Shown here piece after piece: positions 36,468 to 44,855 of a DNA stretch of 64,000 bases (position 1 is the first letter of the stretch; each line of letters begins with the position of its first letter). Under the pieces are notes generated by a model, which was not told where the DNA came from, searched no databases, and worked only from the letters and a program-made list of their open reading frames with translations. Where the stretch lies: contig NZ_JWIG01000023.1 in NCBI RefSeq assembly GCF_000814675.1, positions 42,632 through 106,631 on the forward strand, written 5' to 3'. A program made the position numbers and the translations under genes. The stretch is from Pseudoalteromonas distincta. GTDB taxonomy: Bacteria > Pseudomonadota > Gammaproteobacteria > Enterobacterales > Alteromonadaceae.

Positions 36468-36860
36468 ATGTTGCAACGTTTTTACTCTAGTTTACTCATG
36501 ATAACTTTACTGCTCACTTTTGTGGGTCAGGCAGTTGCGTCTGTAGCTATGGTATGCGAAATGCCACATATGCCAACGAAAACAGCAATGCATGCCCAAA
36601 TGCCAATGACACAAAGTAGTGATACAACAGCTGTCGCTAGCATGTCGGAAAATATGATGCAGATGGATTGTTGCGACGACGAAAGTACGCCACAAAATGA
36701 TTGCAAATGCCCTATCAGTGGCTGCGCTGCTAATTCAATGCTTAATGTTGATACTTTATTTAGCGTTACTTTACTTGAATCTGAAAAAGTAAATATAAGT
36801 GTATTTACTACACAAATTAATATACCTCGTTCACTCTACCGCCCTCCCATGTCTGCTTAA
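36468..36860 (+). CDS. Met/Cys/His-rich exported peptide, CopL-like
   Basis: The 130-residue product has a signal peptide (about 1-25, ending AVAS). A Met/His-rich stretch (MPHMPTK, MHAQMPM, ENMMQMD) and a cysteine cluster (CCDDE, CKCPISGC) follow. These features suit binding of copper or silver ions in the periplasm and recall CopL-type proteins upstream of copper operons. The gene precedes cusCBA but is separated from it by a fold-back repeat. Whether it is a metal scavenger, a sensor or a regulatory leader cannot be decided from the sequence. Confidence 0.75.
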   Translation: MLQRFYSSLLMITLLLTFVGQAVASVAMVCEMPHMPTKTAMHAQMPMTQSSDTTAVASMSENMMQMDCCDDESTPQNDCKCPISGCAANSMLNVDTLFSVTLLESEKVNISVFTTQINIPRSLYRPPMSA

Positions 36861-36876
36861 TAGCAGGATAGGTGTA

Positions 36877-37038
36877 ATATCAATTTTATTGAAAACATGC
36901 TCATTCTAGCGAGTTAAATACCTCTCTAACTGCGTTAAAAATTACTTATATAAAGCAACTATACTGCGTAATTTTTTCCTTGTTATAGAGCTATTTCCCT
37001 ACCGCAATAATAGATCATTAATTCAATGCAATTGATAT
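36877..37038. mobile_element. 162-base fold-back MITE-like element
   Basis: The left end ATATCAATTTTATTGAA (36877-36893) is the inverted match of the right end TTCAATGCAATTGATAT (37022-37038) at 15 of 17 positions. Inside, AAATACCTCTCTAAC pairs with GTTATAGAGCTATTT (13 of 15) and AAAAATTAC pairs exactly with GTAATTTTT. The whole unit therefore folds as one long hairpin with no coding capacity. I recall similar intergenic repeats in Alteromonadales genomes. No clear target duplication is visible. Confidence 0.7.
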
Positions 37039-37118
37039 AAAAGGTTTTTGTAAAACTCCTAAACACCTTTTTTGCTTCCTAATTTAAGAATTTCTTTTAT
37101 TTTTAGATGGAGCAGGTG

Positions 37119-38495
37119 ATGAACCACGCTGTAAGTATTAAAGCCGTATTATGTAGTGTTGTGTTATTTAGCACAGCTGTTAATGCGCAAAACAATTCAA
37201 ATAACCTAAATATCGATACGCTAAAGCAAGCCCGCAATGAGCAAACGCTTAGCTTAACGCAAGCGCTTAATTATGCACTAACGCATGAGCCATGGCTAAA
37301 AGCGAGTGGCTACCAAGAAGATGCCACAATAGCGCAAAGTATTGCCGCAGGCACCTTACCCGATCCTGTTTTAACGGTTGGCTTACTTAACTTACCTACT
37401 AACGGTTATGCGTTTGATCAAGAAGGGATGACGCAGCTTAAAGTCGATTTGAGCCAAAAGTTTAGCCGAGGGGATAGTTTAGCACTTAAACAAAAGGCAT
37501 TAGCTCAGTCTGCTCAACAATATCCTTGGCAGCGCGCCGATCGCTTAGCACAAGTAAAAGCAATTGTGATTGAGTCGTGGTTAAACGCGTATCGTGCTCA
37601 GCGAAGTATTGCTTTAATTGAGCAAGATAAAGGGCTATTTACTCAGCTTATTGAAATTACCGAAGCAAGCTACGCAAGTACCTTAGGTAAAACACGCCAG
37701 CAAGATATTATTCGTGCGCAATTAGAGCTCACTCGCCTTGAAGATAAGCTGGTTATGCTTGAGCAGCAATTTGAAAGTGCTAAAAACCGTTTAGCACAGT
37801 GGTTACCTATGAATATGCTTATGCAGCCTTTAAACACCGAGTTTACTAAAACCACAGGGCTTGTTGATTTTGAAAACCTTGAATTTGATAAATTAATACA
37901 GTTGCTTATGGCGCACCCCGCAATTATTGCGATAGATAAAACCGTCACCGCAAAGCAAACCGAAGTTGCACTCGCCAAGCAAAGTTACAAACCTCAAATG
38001 GGCGTTAATGTGGGTTATGGTTACCGAGATGATACGCCTATGGGGGAGTCGCGAGCTGATTTACTTTCAGTAGGATTTAGCATTGATTTGCCATTGTTTA
38101 CTGATAACAGACAAGATCAACAGGTTAAATCGGCTATTGCTAGTGCAGAAGCTACTAAAACACAAAAGCTGGTGGCGCTTCAAAAACTCAAAGGCATGTA
38201 CTTTAAGGAGTTTAGCCAACTCGCTCGTTTGCAAAAACGCGATGCGCTTTATCAAAATACGTTATTACCGCAAATGTCAGAGCAATCTCAAGCAACACTA
38301 AATGCTTATACGCGCGACGATGGGGATTTTTCTGACGTGATGCGCGCGCGTATTAGTGAGCTTAACGCCAAAATAGACGCGCTTAATATTCAAGTAGATC
38401 AGCATATTATTACCGCTCGCCTTAATTATTATGCAAGTAGCTTAGACCCCCAAATAATGAGCGATAAAACTGGAGAATTACATAATGAATACTAA
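37119..38495 (+). CDS. cusC: TolC-family outer-membrane efflux protein (CusC/CzcC-like)
   Basis: This is the outer-membrane channel of a tripartite heavy-metal efflux pump. It has a signal peptide (ending near VNAQ) and two OEP repeats rich in long helices (SLTQALNYALTHEPWLKA, then ARAELTRLE-like segments), with the usual DPVLTVGLLNLP motif. ATG 37119 is preferred because GGAG lies 6 bases upstream. An in-frame ATG at 37107 overlaps that site. Its 3' end overlaps the cusB start by 11 bases. The symbol is given by operon context, since CzcC-like naming is also defensible. Confidence 0.87.
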   Translation: MNHAVSIKAVLCSVVLFSTAVNAQNNSNNLNIDTLKQARNEQTLSLTQALNYALTHEPWLKASGYQEDATIAQSIAAGTLPDPVLTVGLLNLPTNGYAFDQEGMTQLKVDLSQKFSRGDSLALKQKALAQSAQQYPWQRADRLAQVKAIVIESWLNAYRAQRSIALIEQDKGLFTQLIEITEASYASTLGKTRQQDIIRAQLELTRLEDKLVMLEQQFESAKNRLAQWLPMNMLMQPLNTEFTKTTGLVDFENLEFDKLIQLLMAHPAIIAIDKTVTAKQTEVALAKQSYKPQMGVNVGYGYRDDTPMGESRADLLSVGFSIDLPLFTDNRQDQQVKSAIASAEATKTQKLVALQKLKGMYFKEFSQLARLQKRDALYQNTLLPQMSEQSQATLNAYTRDDGDFSDVMRARISELNAKIDALNIQVDQHIITARLNYYASSLDPQIMSDKTGELHNEY

Positions 38496-40047
38496 TTTAA
38501 AGTTATTTGTTGCCGCCTTAGTCGGTGCGGGCGCATTTGCGTTAATTGGCGCCTTAGTAATGCAGTTTTTACCTAGTAACTCGGCAATGCATGAACAGCA
38601 AAGCGCTGAAAAACAGCCCTTATATTGGGTAGCCCCTATGGATAGTAATTACAGGCGTGACGCGCCAGGGCTGTCGCCAATGGGAATGGATTTAGTCCCT
38701 GTATATGAAAACGATAGCAACGCTCAGGATGGACCAGGTGCAGTAACTATTTCGCCTGCAGTCATTAATAACTTGGGTGTAAGAACTGCCAAAGTAGAGC
38801 TTAAAACACTTCACAGCGATATAAATACTGTGGGGTATGTGCAATATAACCAAGACCAACTTATTCACATTCATCCGCGTGTAGAAGGCTGGATTGAAAG
38901 CTTGTACGTTAAAGCGCAGGGTGCACAAGTTAAAGCCGGTGAGCCTTTATATACTTTGTATTCACCACAATTGGTGAATGCACAGGAAGAGTTTTTATTG
39001 GCAGTGAATCGTAATAATACCGTGTTAATTCGCGCAGCAAAGGCACGTTTAGAGTCGTTAAATGTGTCTGATGGATTTATTGAACGCTTACAAAAAAATA
39101 AAAAGATAATGCAAAATATTACTTTTTACGCAAAGCAAAGTGGTGTGGTAGATGAGCTAACAGTACGAGAAGGCTTTTACGTTAAACCAGGCACATCAAT
39201 GATGAGTATTGCCCAGCTTGATGAAATCTGGGTAGAGGCCGAAGTGTTCGAGCGCCAATCAGAACAAGTGAGCGTTGGTTTACCTGTAACGATGACGCTT
39301 GATTACTTAAAAGGTCAAAAGTGGGAAGGTAAGGTTGATTACATTTACCCCGCGCTTGATGCTAAAAACCGGACTCTGCGTGTAAGGCTCAGGTTTGAAA
39401 ATGCAGATCATCGGTTAAAACCAAATATGTTTGCACAAGTGAGCATTCACGCTAAAGCGAGTAAGGCGCAATTTACAGTCCCTAAAGAAGCGGTAATTCG
39501 CACGCAGCATCAAAACCGTGTGGTTATTGCATTAGGTGAGGGTCGTTTTAAATCGATAGAAGTCGAAGTTGGGCAAATTAATAGTAATGAAGCGGTCATT
39601 TTGTCAGGTGTGACGACAGGTGACACGGTAGTGACCTCAGCGCAATTTTTAATAGATTCTGAGTCAAGTAAGAGCTCCGACTTTAAACGAATGGAAATGC
39701 CTAGTTCTAGCATTAGCTCAGGTATGAGCTCGGATTCTGGTTCAGGCTCTAATATGAACATGGATATGCTGCCACAAAGCGCCACGGTTAACGGCACTAT
39801 TAATGCCATAGATACACAAAATCGCATTATTAATATTAGCCGAGAAGCCATTGAAAAATGGAATCGAGAACCCGCCACAATGGACTTTGTATTAGCGCCA
39901 GATATTGATATTACTCAGTTTGAAAATGCCCAGTATATTAATTTTACTTTTAGCATTATTAATGATGAATTTGTAATTACTAAAGCGCAAAACGCAGAGC
40001 CGATTGATCATTCTACTATGCAACCTATGCAACACAGTTCTCACTAG
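38485..40047 (+). CDS. cusB: membrane fusion protein CusB with fused C-terminal CusF domain
   Basis: This is the periplasmic adaptor of the Cu(I)/Ag(I) pump. The 520-residue protein has an N-terminal anchor, then a heavy-metal-binding segment (YWVAPMD...GLSPMGMDLVPVY, about 47-74), the barrel-sandwich and beta-barrel parts of RND adaptors, a Met/Ser-rich linker (about 398-430) and a C-terminal CusF-like domain (about 430-510) with the Trp and Met metal site KWNREPATMDF. A Met/His tail (HSTMQPMQHSSH) ends it. In E. coli CusF is a separate gene. Here the metallochaperone is fused to the adaptor. Confidence 0.92.
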   Translation: MNTNLKLFVAALVGAGAFALIGALVMQFLPSNSAMHEQQSAEKQPLYWVAPMDSNYRRDAPGLSPMGMDLVPVYENDSNAQDGPGAVTISPAVINNLGVRTAKVELKTLHSDINTVGYVQYNQDQLIHIHPRVEGWIESLYVKAQGAQVKAGEPLYTLYSPQLVNAQEEFLLAVNRNNTVLIRAAKARLESLNVSDGFIERLQKNKKIMQNITFYAKQSGVVDELTVREGFYVKPGTSMMSIAQLDEIWVEAEVFERQSEQVSVGLPVTMTLDYLKGQKWEGKVDYIYPALDAKNRTLRVRLRFENADHRLKPNMFAQVSIHAKASKAQFTVPKEAVIRTQHQNRVVIALGEGRFKSIEVEVGQINSNEAVILSGVTTGDTVVTSAQFLIDSESSKSSDFKRMEMPSSSISSGMSSDSGSGSNMNMDMLPQSATVNGTINAIDTQNRIINISREAIEKWNREPATMDFVLAPDIDITQFENAQYINFTFSIINDEFVITKAQNAEPIDHSTMQPMQHSSH

Positions 40048-40055
40048 GAGCCATT

Positions 40056-43000
40056 ATGATAACTGCCATTATTCGCTGGTCTGTTGGCAATCGCTTTTTT
40101 GTGTTGTTGCTTACATTAATTTTACTAGGTGGAGGGTTGTTTGCGATAAAAAATACGCCCGTGGACGCCTTGCCTGACTTATCTGATGTTCAGGTCATTA
40201 TAAAAACTACTTATCCGGGGCAAGCGCCGCAAGTAGTGCAAGACCAAGTTACATTTCCGCTCACCACTGCAATGCTTTCTGTGCCGGGGGCACAAACTGT
40301 AAGGGGGTTTTCGTTTTTTGGTGACTCGTACGTTTACGTTATTTTTGACGAAAAAACTGATTTGTATTGGGCGCGTAGCCGAGTACAAGAATACCTAAGC
40401 CAAGTAGCGAGTAGATTACCCGATAGCGCTACGCCAGAGCTTGGTCCTGATGCAACAGGCGTAGGTTGGATTTACTTATACGCACTAATTGATAAAACAA
40501 ATAAACACGATATTAGTCAGCTACGAAGCTTACAAGATTGGTTTTTAAAGTTTGAGCTACAAACCGTACCAGGAGTCTCTGAAGTGGCTGCTGTTGGTGG
40601 CATGGTTAAGCAATATCAAGTTAATGTTGAGCCTGATAAATTACGTGCATATGGTATCCCGCTTAGCCTTATTCAAACGGCGATTCAACAAGGCAACCAA
40701 GAGATGGGCGCCTCGGTAGTTGAAATGGCTGAAGCTGAATACATGGTAACAAGCACAGGCTACATTAAAAGTGTTGCCGATTTGGAAGCTATTCCGCTTG
40801 GTGTAAACGCTAATGGTACTGCGCTGCAATTGCGTGATGTAGCCGATATTAGAGTCGGGCCGCAAATGCGCCGTGGTATTGCAGAGCTAAATGGCGAAGG
40901 CGAGGTAACCGGCGGCATTGTTATTATGCGCTATGGCGAAAATGCACAAAAAACTATTGAGCTGGTAAAAGCAAAATTAGAATCGCTTAAAAAGGGATTA
41001 CCAGAGGGCGTTGAAATAGTCCCTGTGTACGATCGCTCCAACTTAATTAATAACGCGGTAGATAATCTAACAAGTAAGCTAATTGAAGAGCTGATTGTAG
41101 TTGCTTTAGTGTGTGTGGTGTTTTTGTTTCATGTGCGCTCATCGCTGGTGGCGATTATTACATTACCGCTTGGGATTTTAACGGCATTTATAATTATGTA
41201 TTGGCAGGGGATTAACGCCAATATTATGTCTTTAGGGGGAATTGCAATAGCGATAGGCGCAATGACTGATGGCGCTATCGTCATGATTGAAAATATGCAC
41301 AAACATATGGAAAAAACGCCACTTACCAACGAAAACCGCTGGGAAGTTGTGGCTAAATCGGCGAGTGAAGTGGGTCCTGCATTATTTTTTAGTTTATTAA
41401 TTATTACCGTCAGCTTTATGCCGGTATTTATTTTAGAAGCGCAAGAAGGACGTATGTTTGCGCCACTGGCTTACACTAAAACCTATGCTATGGCAGCGTC
41501 TGCTGGGCTTGCGATTACCTTAGTGCCGGTATTAATGGGTTACTTTATTAGAGGTAAAGTTATTTCGGAGCAAAAAAATCCAGTTAACCGATTACTCGTC
41601 GCAGCGTATCGCCCACTACTTAACTGGGTGCTTAAATTTCCAAAAATGACATTGGTACTCGCGGTGGTTGTTTCTGTTATTGGCTTTTACCCGGTAAACA
41701 AAATAGGCAGTGAATTTATTCCGCCACTTGATGAGGGCGATTTAATGTATATGCCCACAACGTATCCTGGTTTATCGGTAGGTAAAGCGCGCGAAATACT
41801 ACAGCAAACCGACAAGCTAATAGCCACAGTACCTGAGGTTAAAACAGTATTTGGTAAAGTTGGGCGAGCAGAAACTGCAACAGATCCTGCGCCGCTTACA
41901 ATGATAGAGACGTTTATTCAGTTAAAACCAAAAAACGAATGGCGCGAGGGGATGACTCTTGAAAAACTTAAAAAAGAACTCGACGGTTTGGTTAAGTTTC
42001 CGGGGTTGACGAATGCGTGGGTAATGCCAATTAAAACACGTATTGATATGCTCGCAACCGGTATTAAAACTCCCGTGGGCATTAAAGTTGCGGGACCAAA
42101 GTTGAGTGAAATTCAAAAAATTGGTCAACAAATAGAAGTGCTTTTAAAAGATGTGCAAGGCACCGCATCGGTTTACTCAGAGCGAGTAGCGGGTGGGCGT
42201 TATATAAAAGTAGATATAAATCGTGAAAAAGCGGCGCGTTATAGTTTAAACATTAGCGACGTACAGCAAGTTGTATCTACTGCAATAGGTGGTACAAACG
42301 TAACACAAACCGTAGAAGGGCAAGAGCGCTACCCAGTTAATTTACGTTATCCGCAAGCATACAGAGACTCGCCAGAAGAGCTAATGTTGTTACCCATTGT
42401 AACGCCTACAGGGCAGCGTATAGCACTTGGTGATGTAGCCGATGTATTTATTGAAGATGGACCGCCTGGTATAAAAAGCGAAAATGCACGTTTAAACGGT
42501 TGGAGTTTTATTGATATAGATGGCGTTGATATCGGTACTTACGTTGAGCACGCTCAGCAAGTGCTCGATAAAGACCTAATACTACCTGCTGGCTACTCAA
42601 TTACGTGGGCTGGGCAGTATGAATACATGCAGCGCGCTAAAGACAAACTGACTTATGTATTACCACTTACATTAGCGATTATTATTGTATTGCTTTATCT
42701 TAATTTTAGAAGCTTTGCTGAGGTCACTATTATTATGGCCACGTTGCCACTGGCAATGATTGGTGGCGTATGGCTAATGTATTTAGAGGGCTTTAACTTT
42801 TCAGTTGCAGTGGGTGTAGGTTTTATTGCCTTAGCTGGGGTAGCGGTAGAAATTGGGGTCATTATGTTGGTGTATTTAAACCAAGCCTATCAAGAAAAAT
42901 GCATCGAAGCAGAGCAGGCAGGTAAGCCACTTAGTTTAGTGCAATTACAGCAAGCTATTATTGAAGGTGCAGGGCTTCGAGTACGCCCGGTTATGATGAC

Positions 43001-43175
43001 TGTCGCGACAATTATTATCGGTTTATTACCTGTACTTTATGGCACGGGCACCGGAAGCGAAGTAATGAGTCGAATAGCTGCGCCTATGGTTGGCGGTATG
43101 GGTAGTGCAATTGTACTCACCTTACTTGTTATTCCTGCTGTTTACTTGCTGTGGCGCAAACAAGGACTTAAATAA
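40056..43175 (+). CDS. cusA: Cu(I)/Ag(I) RND efflux pump CusA
   Basis: CusA is the inner-membrane proton-driven pump that exports Cu(I) or Ag(I) through CusC. The 1039-residue protein has the twelve-segment RND layout with two large periplasmic loops. The N terminus TPVDALPDLSDVQV, VPGVSEVAAVGG, AIAIGAMTDGAIVMIEN and the AGVAVEIGVIMLVYLN segment are typical of the heavy-metal (HME) branch. Methionine-rich periplasmic parts fit monovalent metal. A GGAG site (40049-40052) precedes ATG 40056, 8 bases after cusB. Confidence 0.95.
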   Translation: MITAIIRWSVGNRFFVLLLTLILLGGGLFAIKNTPVDALPDLSDVQVIIKTTYPGQAPQVVQDQVTFPLTTAMLSVPGAQTVRGFSFFGDSYVYVIFDEKTDLYWARSRVQEYLSQVASRLPDSATPELGPDATGVGWIYLYALIDKTNKHDISQLRSLQDWFLKFELQTVPGVSEVAAVGGMVKQYQVNVEPDKLRAYGIPLSLIQTAIQQGNQEMGASVVEMAEAEYMVTSTGYIKSVADLEAIPLGVNANGTALQLRDVADIRVGPQMRRGIAELNGEGEVTGGIVIMRYGENAQKTIELVKAKLESLKKGLPEGVEIVPVYDRSNLINNAVDNLTSKLIEELIVVALVCVVFLFHVRSSLVAIITLPLGILTAFIIMYWQGINANIMSLGGIAIAIGAMTDGAIVMIENMHKHMEKTPLTNENRWEVVAKSASEVGPALFFSLLIITVSFMPVFILEAQEGRMFAPLAYTKTYAMAASAGLAITLVPVLMGYFIRGKVISEQKNPVNRLLVAAYRPLLNWVLKFPKMTLVLAVVVSVIGFYPVNKIGSEFIPPLDEGDLMYMPTTYPGLSVGKAREILQQTDKLIATVPEVKTVFGKVGRAETATDPAPLTMIETFIQLKPKNEWREGMTLEKLKKELDGLVKFPGLTNAWVMPIKTRIDMLATGIKTPVGIKVAGPKLSEIQKIGQQIEVLLKDVQGTASVYSERVAGGRYIKVDINREKAARYSLNISDVQQVVSTAIGGTNVTQTVEGQERYPVNLRYPQAYRDSPEELMLLPIVTPTGQRIALGDVADVFIEDGPPGIKSENARLNGWSFIDIDGVDIGTYVEHAQQVLDKDLILPAGYSITWAGQYEYMQRAKDKLTYVLPLTLAIIIVLLYLNFRSFAEVTIIMATLPLAMIGGVWLMYLEGFNFSVAVGVGFIALAGVAVEIGVIMLVYLNQAYQEKCIEAEQAGKPLSLVQLQQAIIEGAGLRVRPVMMTVATIIIGLLPVLYGTGTGSEVMSRIAAPMVGGMGSAIVLTLLVIPAVYLLWRKQGLK

Positions 43176-43193
43176 TATAAAACAACAAGACGA

Positions 43194-43228
43194 TAGAGCA
43201 ATGCTGTTACTACTCACGCATTGCTCTA
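43194..43228 (+). terminator. hairpin after cusA, probable terminator
   Basis: TAGAGCAATGC pairs perfectly with GCATTGCTCTA (11 bp, 13-base loop). Only TAAAAATT follows, so it lacks a T tract and may act as a 3' stabiliser instead. Confidence 0.55.
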
Positions 43229-43320
43229 TAAAAATTACCTATAATTTGTAAGTTATTCTATTAAATTGCTAATTAATATTCGCTTTAAAATTAACCTTCT
43301 GTTTTTAAATGGTTTTTTAA

Positions 43321-43338
43321 TTGGCACGCTTTACGCAA
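43321..43338 (+). promoter_or_regulatory. candidate sigma-54 promoter
   Basis: TTGGCACG-CTTTAC-GCA has the GG-N10-GC spacing (GG 43323-43324, GC 43335-43336) required by RpoN, with an exact TTGGCACG -24 element and a weaker -12. The expected start lies about 27 bases before the ATG at 43376. Confidence 0.55.
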
Positions 43339-43375
43339 TGTAGTACCTATACAGTCAACTAAGTAAGGAATGCAC

Positions 43376-43831
43376 ATGCAAGTTAAAACAATTAAAGAGG
43401 TATACGATTGGACCGTTTTGTTTCATACGCAAATGGCGGCTAATTTTCATAGCGTAAAGGATTTACTCGATGAACATAATGCAATGCTGGTGGACTACTA
43501 CCTAAATTACGAAAAAAAACTCGCTGAAGATTTAGTCGGGTTTAAAGCGATAACCGAAATAAATACGCTCGATACGTACTGTTATGAATACTTTGCTAAA
43601 AATCCTGAGCTAATTACTTTCGAAGACATTAGTAAAGACCAGCAATTTGATGAGAAAGTTATTCAAGCTTACTTATCAGAGCAGCATCAAAAGGTAATTG
43701 AATTATACGAATACTTACTTGAGCGCGCTGAAACTCAAAGTGGCCAAGAAAAGCTGCAACAAATACTAGAGCTGGAAAAGCAAGGTATAAAGCAAATGAT
43801 GCAAAGTACGAATCGTCATATGGATATGTAG
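43376..43831 (+). CDS. hypothetical helical protein, ferritin/hemerythrin-like size
   Basis: The 151-residue soluble protein is predicted by eye to be all-helical (IKEVYDWTVLFHTQMAANFHSVKDLLDEHN, then YLSEQHQKVIELYEYLLERAE), like a four-helix bundle. It ends in RHMDM. Scattered His and Glu could bind metal, but no ExxH ferritin motif is clear and I cannot name the family. ATG 43376 is chosen over 43370 because AAGGA lies 6 bases upstream. It stands alone, with a sigma-54-type promoter before and a terminator after. The copper operon lies just upstream. Confidence 0.8.
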   Translation: MQVKTIKEVYDWTVLFHTQMAANFHSVKDLLDEHNAMLVDYYLNYEKKLAEDLVGFKAITEINTLDTYCYEYFAKNPELITFEDISKDQQFDEKVIQAYLSEQHQKVIELYEYLLERAETQSGQEKLQQILELEKQGIKQMMQSTNRHMDM

Positions 43832-43850
43832 CTTTATAAGATAACCATTT

Positions 43851-43882
43851 AAAATAGCCGATGCTTGTATCGGCTTATTTTA
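43851..43882 (+). terminator. terminator after the helical protein gene
   Basis: AGCCGAT and ATCGGCT pair around GCTTGT, with AAAAT before and TATTTTAT after. Confidence 0.75.
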
Positions 43883-43967
43883 TGTCTGCGTTAAATAACC
43901 CGCAGAGGGCTTTGATAGACTGGCTAGAATAATATGCGTGTCAACGTGTGGCACGCACCTAGGGATG

Positions 43968-44474
43968 TCAAACTTCTTCTGTATCAACAATTAAATCACT
44001 TGTTATTGATTCCAATGCTTCAATGACTTCATCTTTATTCATACCATTGGGTAAAGTAACGGTAGCAACAGCACTAAAAATAGGCACCCCCCAATTAGGC
44101 GCACTTTGCTGCCTTGAATTTAAATGAGTAATGTTAGCGCCTTTGTGGCGTATTACACTCGCCAACTCTTGAACAATACCTGGGCGATCGTTACCTGTAA
44201 TAACCAGATTGATTTGTTCTAATGTTGATGGTTCAATTTCTGTGTTTCCGGTTTCAATTCGAACGTCTAACTTAGGTAACTTATTTAAAGCGCTTTGTAA
44301 TGATTGAAAGTGTTCCTCAGCAACTTCAAGTTGAATAATACCTGCAAAATGACCTAATAAATGGCTTAAGTTACTGCTTAGCCAGTTGCCATGATTTTGT
44401 AACACGACGGATGAGATACTCTCTACTAAACCAGGGCGATCTTGCCCTAGAATAGTTATAACCAACTGCTTCAT
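43968..44474 (-). CDS. gcvR: ACT-domain regulator GcvR
   Basis: GcvR represses the glycine cleavage genes by binding GcvA. The 168-residue protein has two ACT domains, opening with QLVITILGQDRPGLVESIS and, in the second half, NLVITGNDRPGIVQELASVI. ATG 44474 is chosen because it starts directly before the first ACT strand and follows AAGAGAA. The open frame continues 15 codons further without a ribosome site. The gene is divergent from pstC across 380 bases. Confidence 0.85.
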   Translation of the reverse strand: MKQLVITILGQDRPGLVESISSVVLQNHGNWLSSNLSHLLGHFAGIIQLEVAEEHFQSLQSALNKLPKLDVRIETGNTEIEPSTLEQINLVITGNDRPGIVQELASVIRHKGANITHLNSRQQSAPNWGVPIFSAVATVTLPNGMNKDEVIEALESITSDLIVDTEEV

Positions 44475-44855
44475 AAATAATTCTCTTTTTAAGCCCAAAG
44501 AAAGTAAATGCATAGGCATTAAGTGTATTGTCTAATCTAAATTGTGTGTTGTTGCACTTTTTATAAATCGTTGATTTTAAAATAATAAAAATGAATATGG
44601 TTGTGTTGACTATACGTGGTATTAATAGTCATTCTTATTTAGTAAGTACTCTTTTAGTATTGACCTCGATAAATGCTTTGTCCAATTATTTTATAATTTA
44701 GTTCACTTAAAAATCATCTATATGAAACTTATTTAGCGATTTTCTTCGCCAGTTTTATTTAAAACCGTTTTAACGTGCTTATTATTACTGCTGTAACATT
44801 ACTGTCATCTTGATGAAATATAATTTATACAACGTTAAGATTTAAGGGTGTTTTG
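44475..44855. other. divergent gap between gcvR and pstC
   Basis: About 380 bases without a gene. The pstC side holds a Pho box and -10 at 44791-44824. The middle is AT-rich with no strong hairpin or small ORF that I would defend. Confidence 0.6.
44791..44824 (+). promoter_or_regulatory. PhoB-dependent promoter of pstC (Pho box plus -10)
   Basis: Two direct repeats, CTGTAAC (44791-44797) and CTGTCAT (44802-44808), are separated by the AT-rich ATTA, matching the Pho box consensus. A perfect TATAAT (44819-44824) follows 10 bases later, the usual Pho geometry that replaces a -35. The start of transcription should lie near 44831. Confidence 0.85.
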
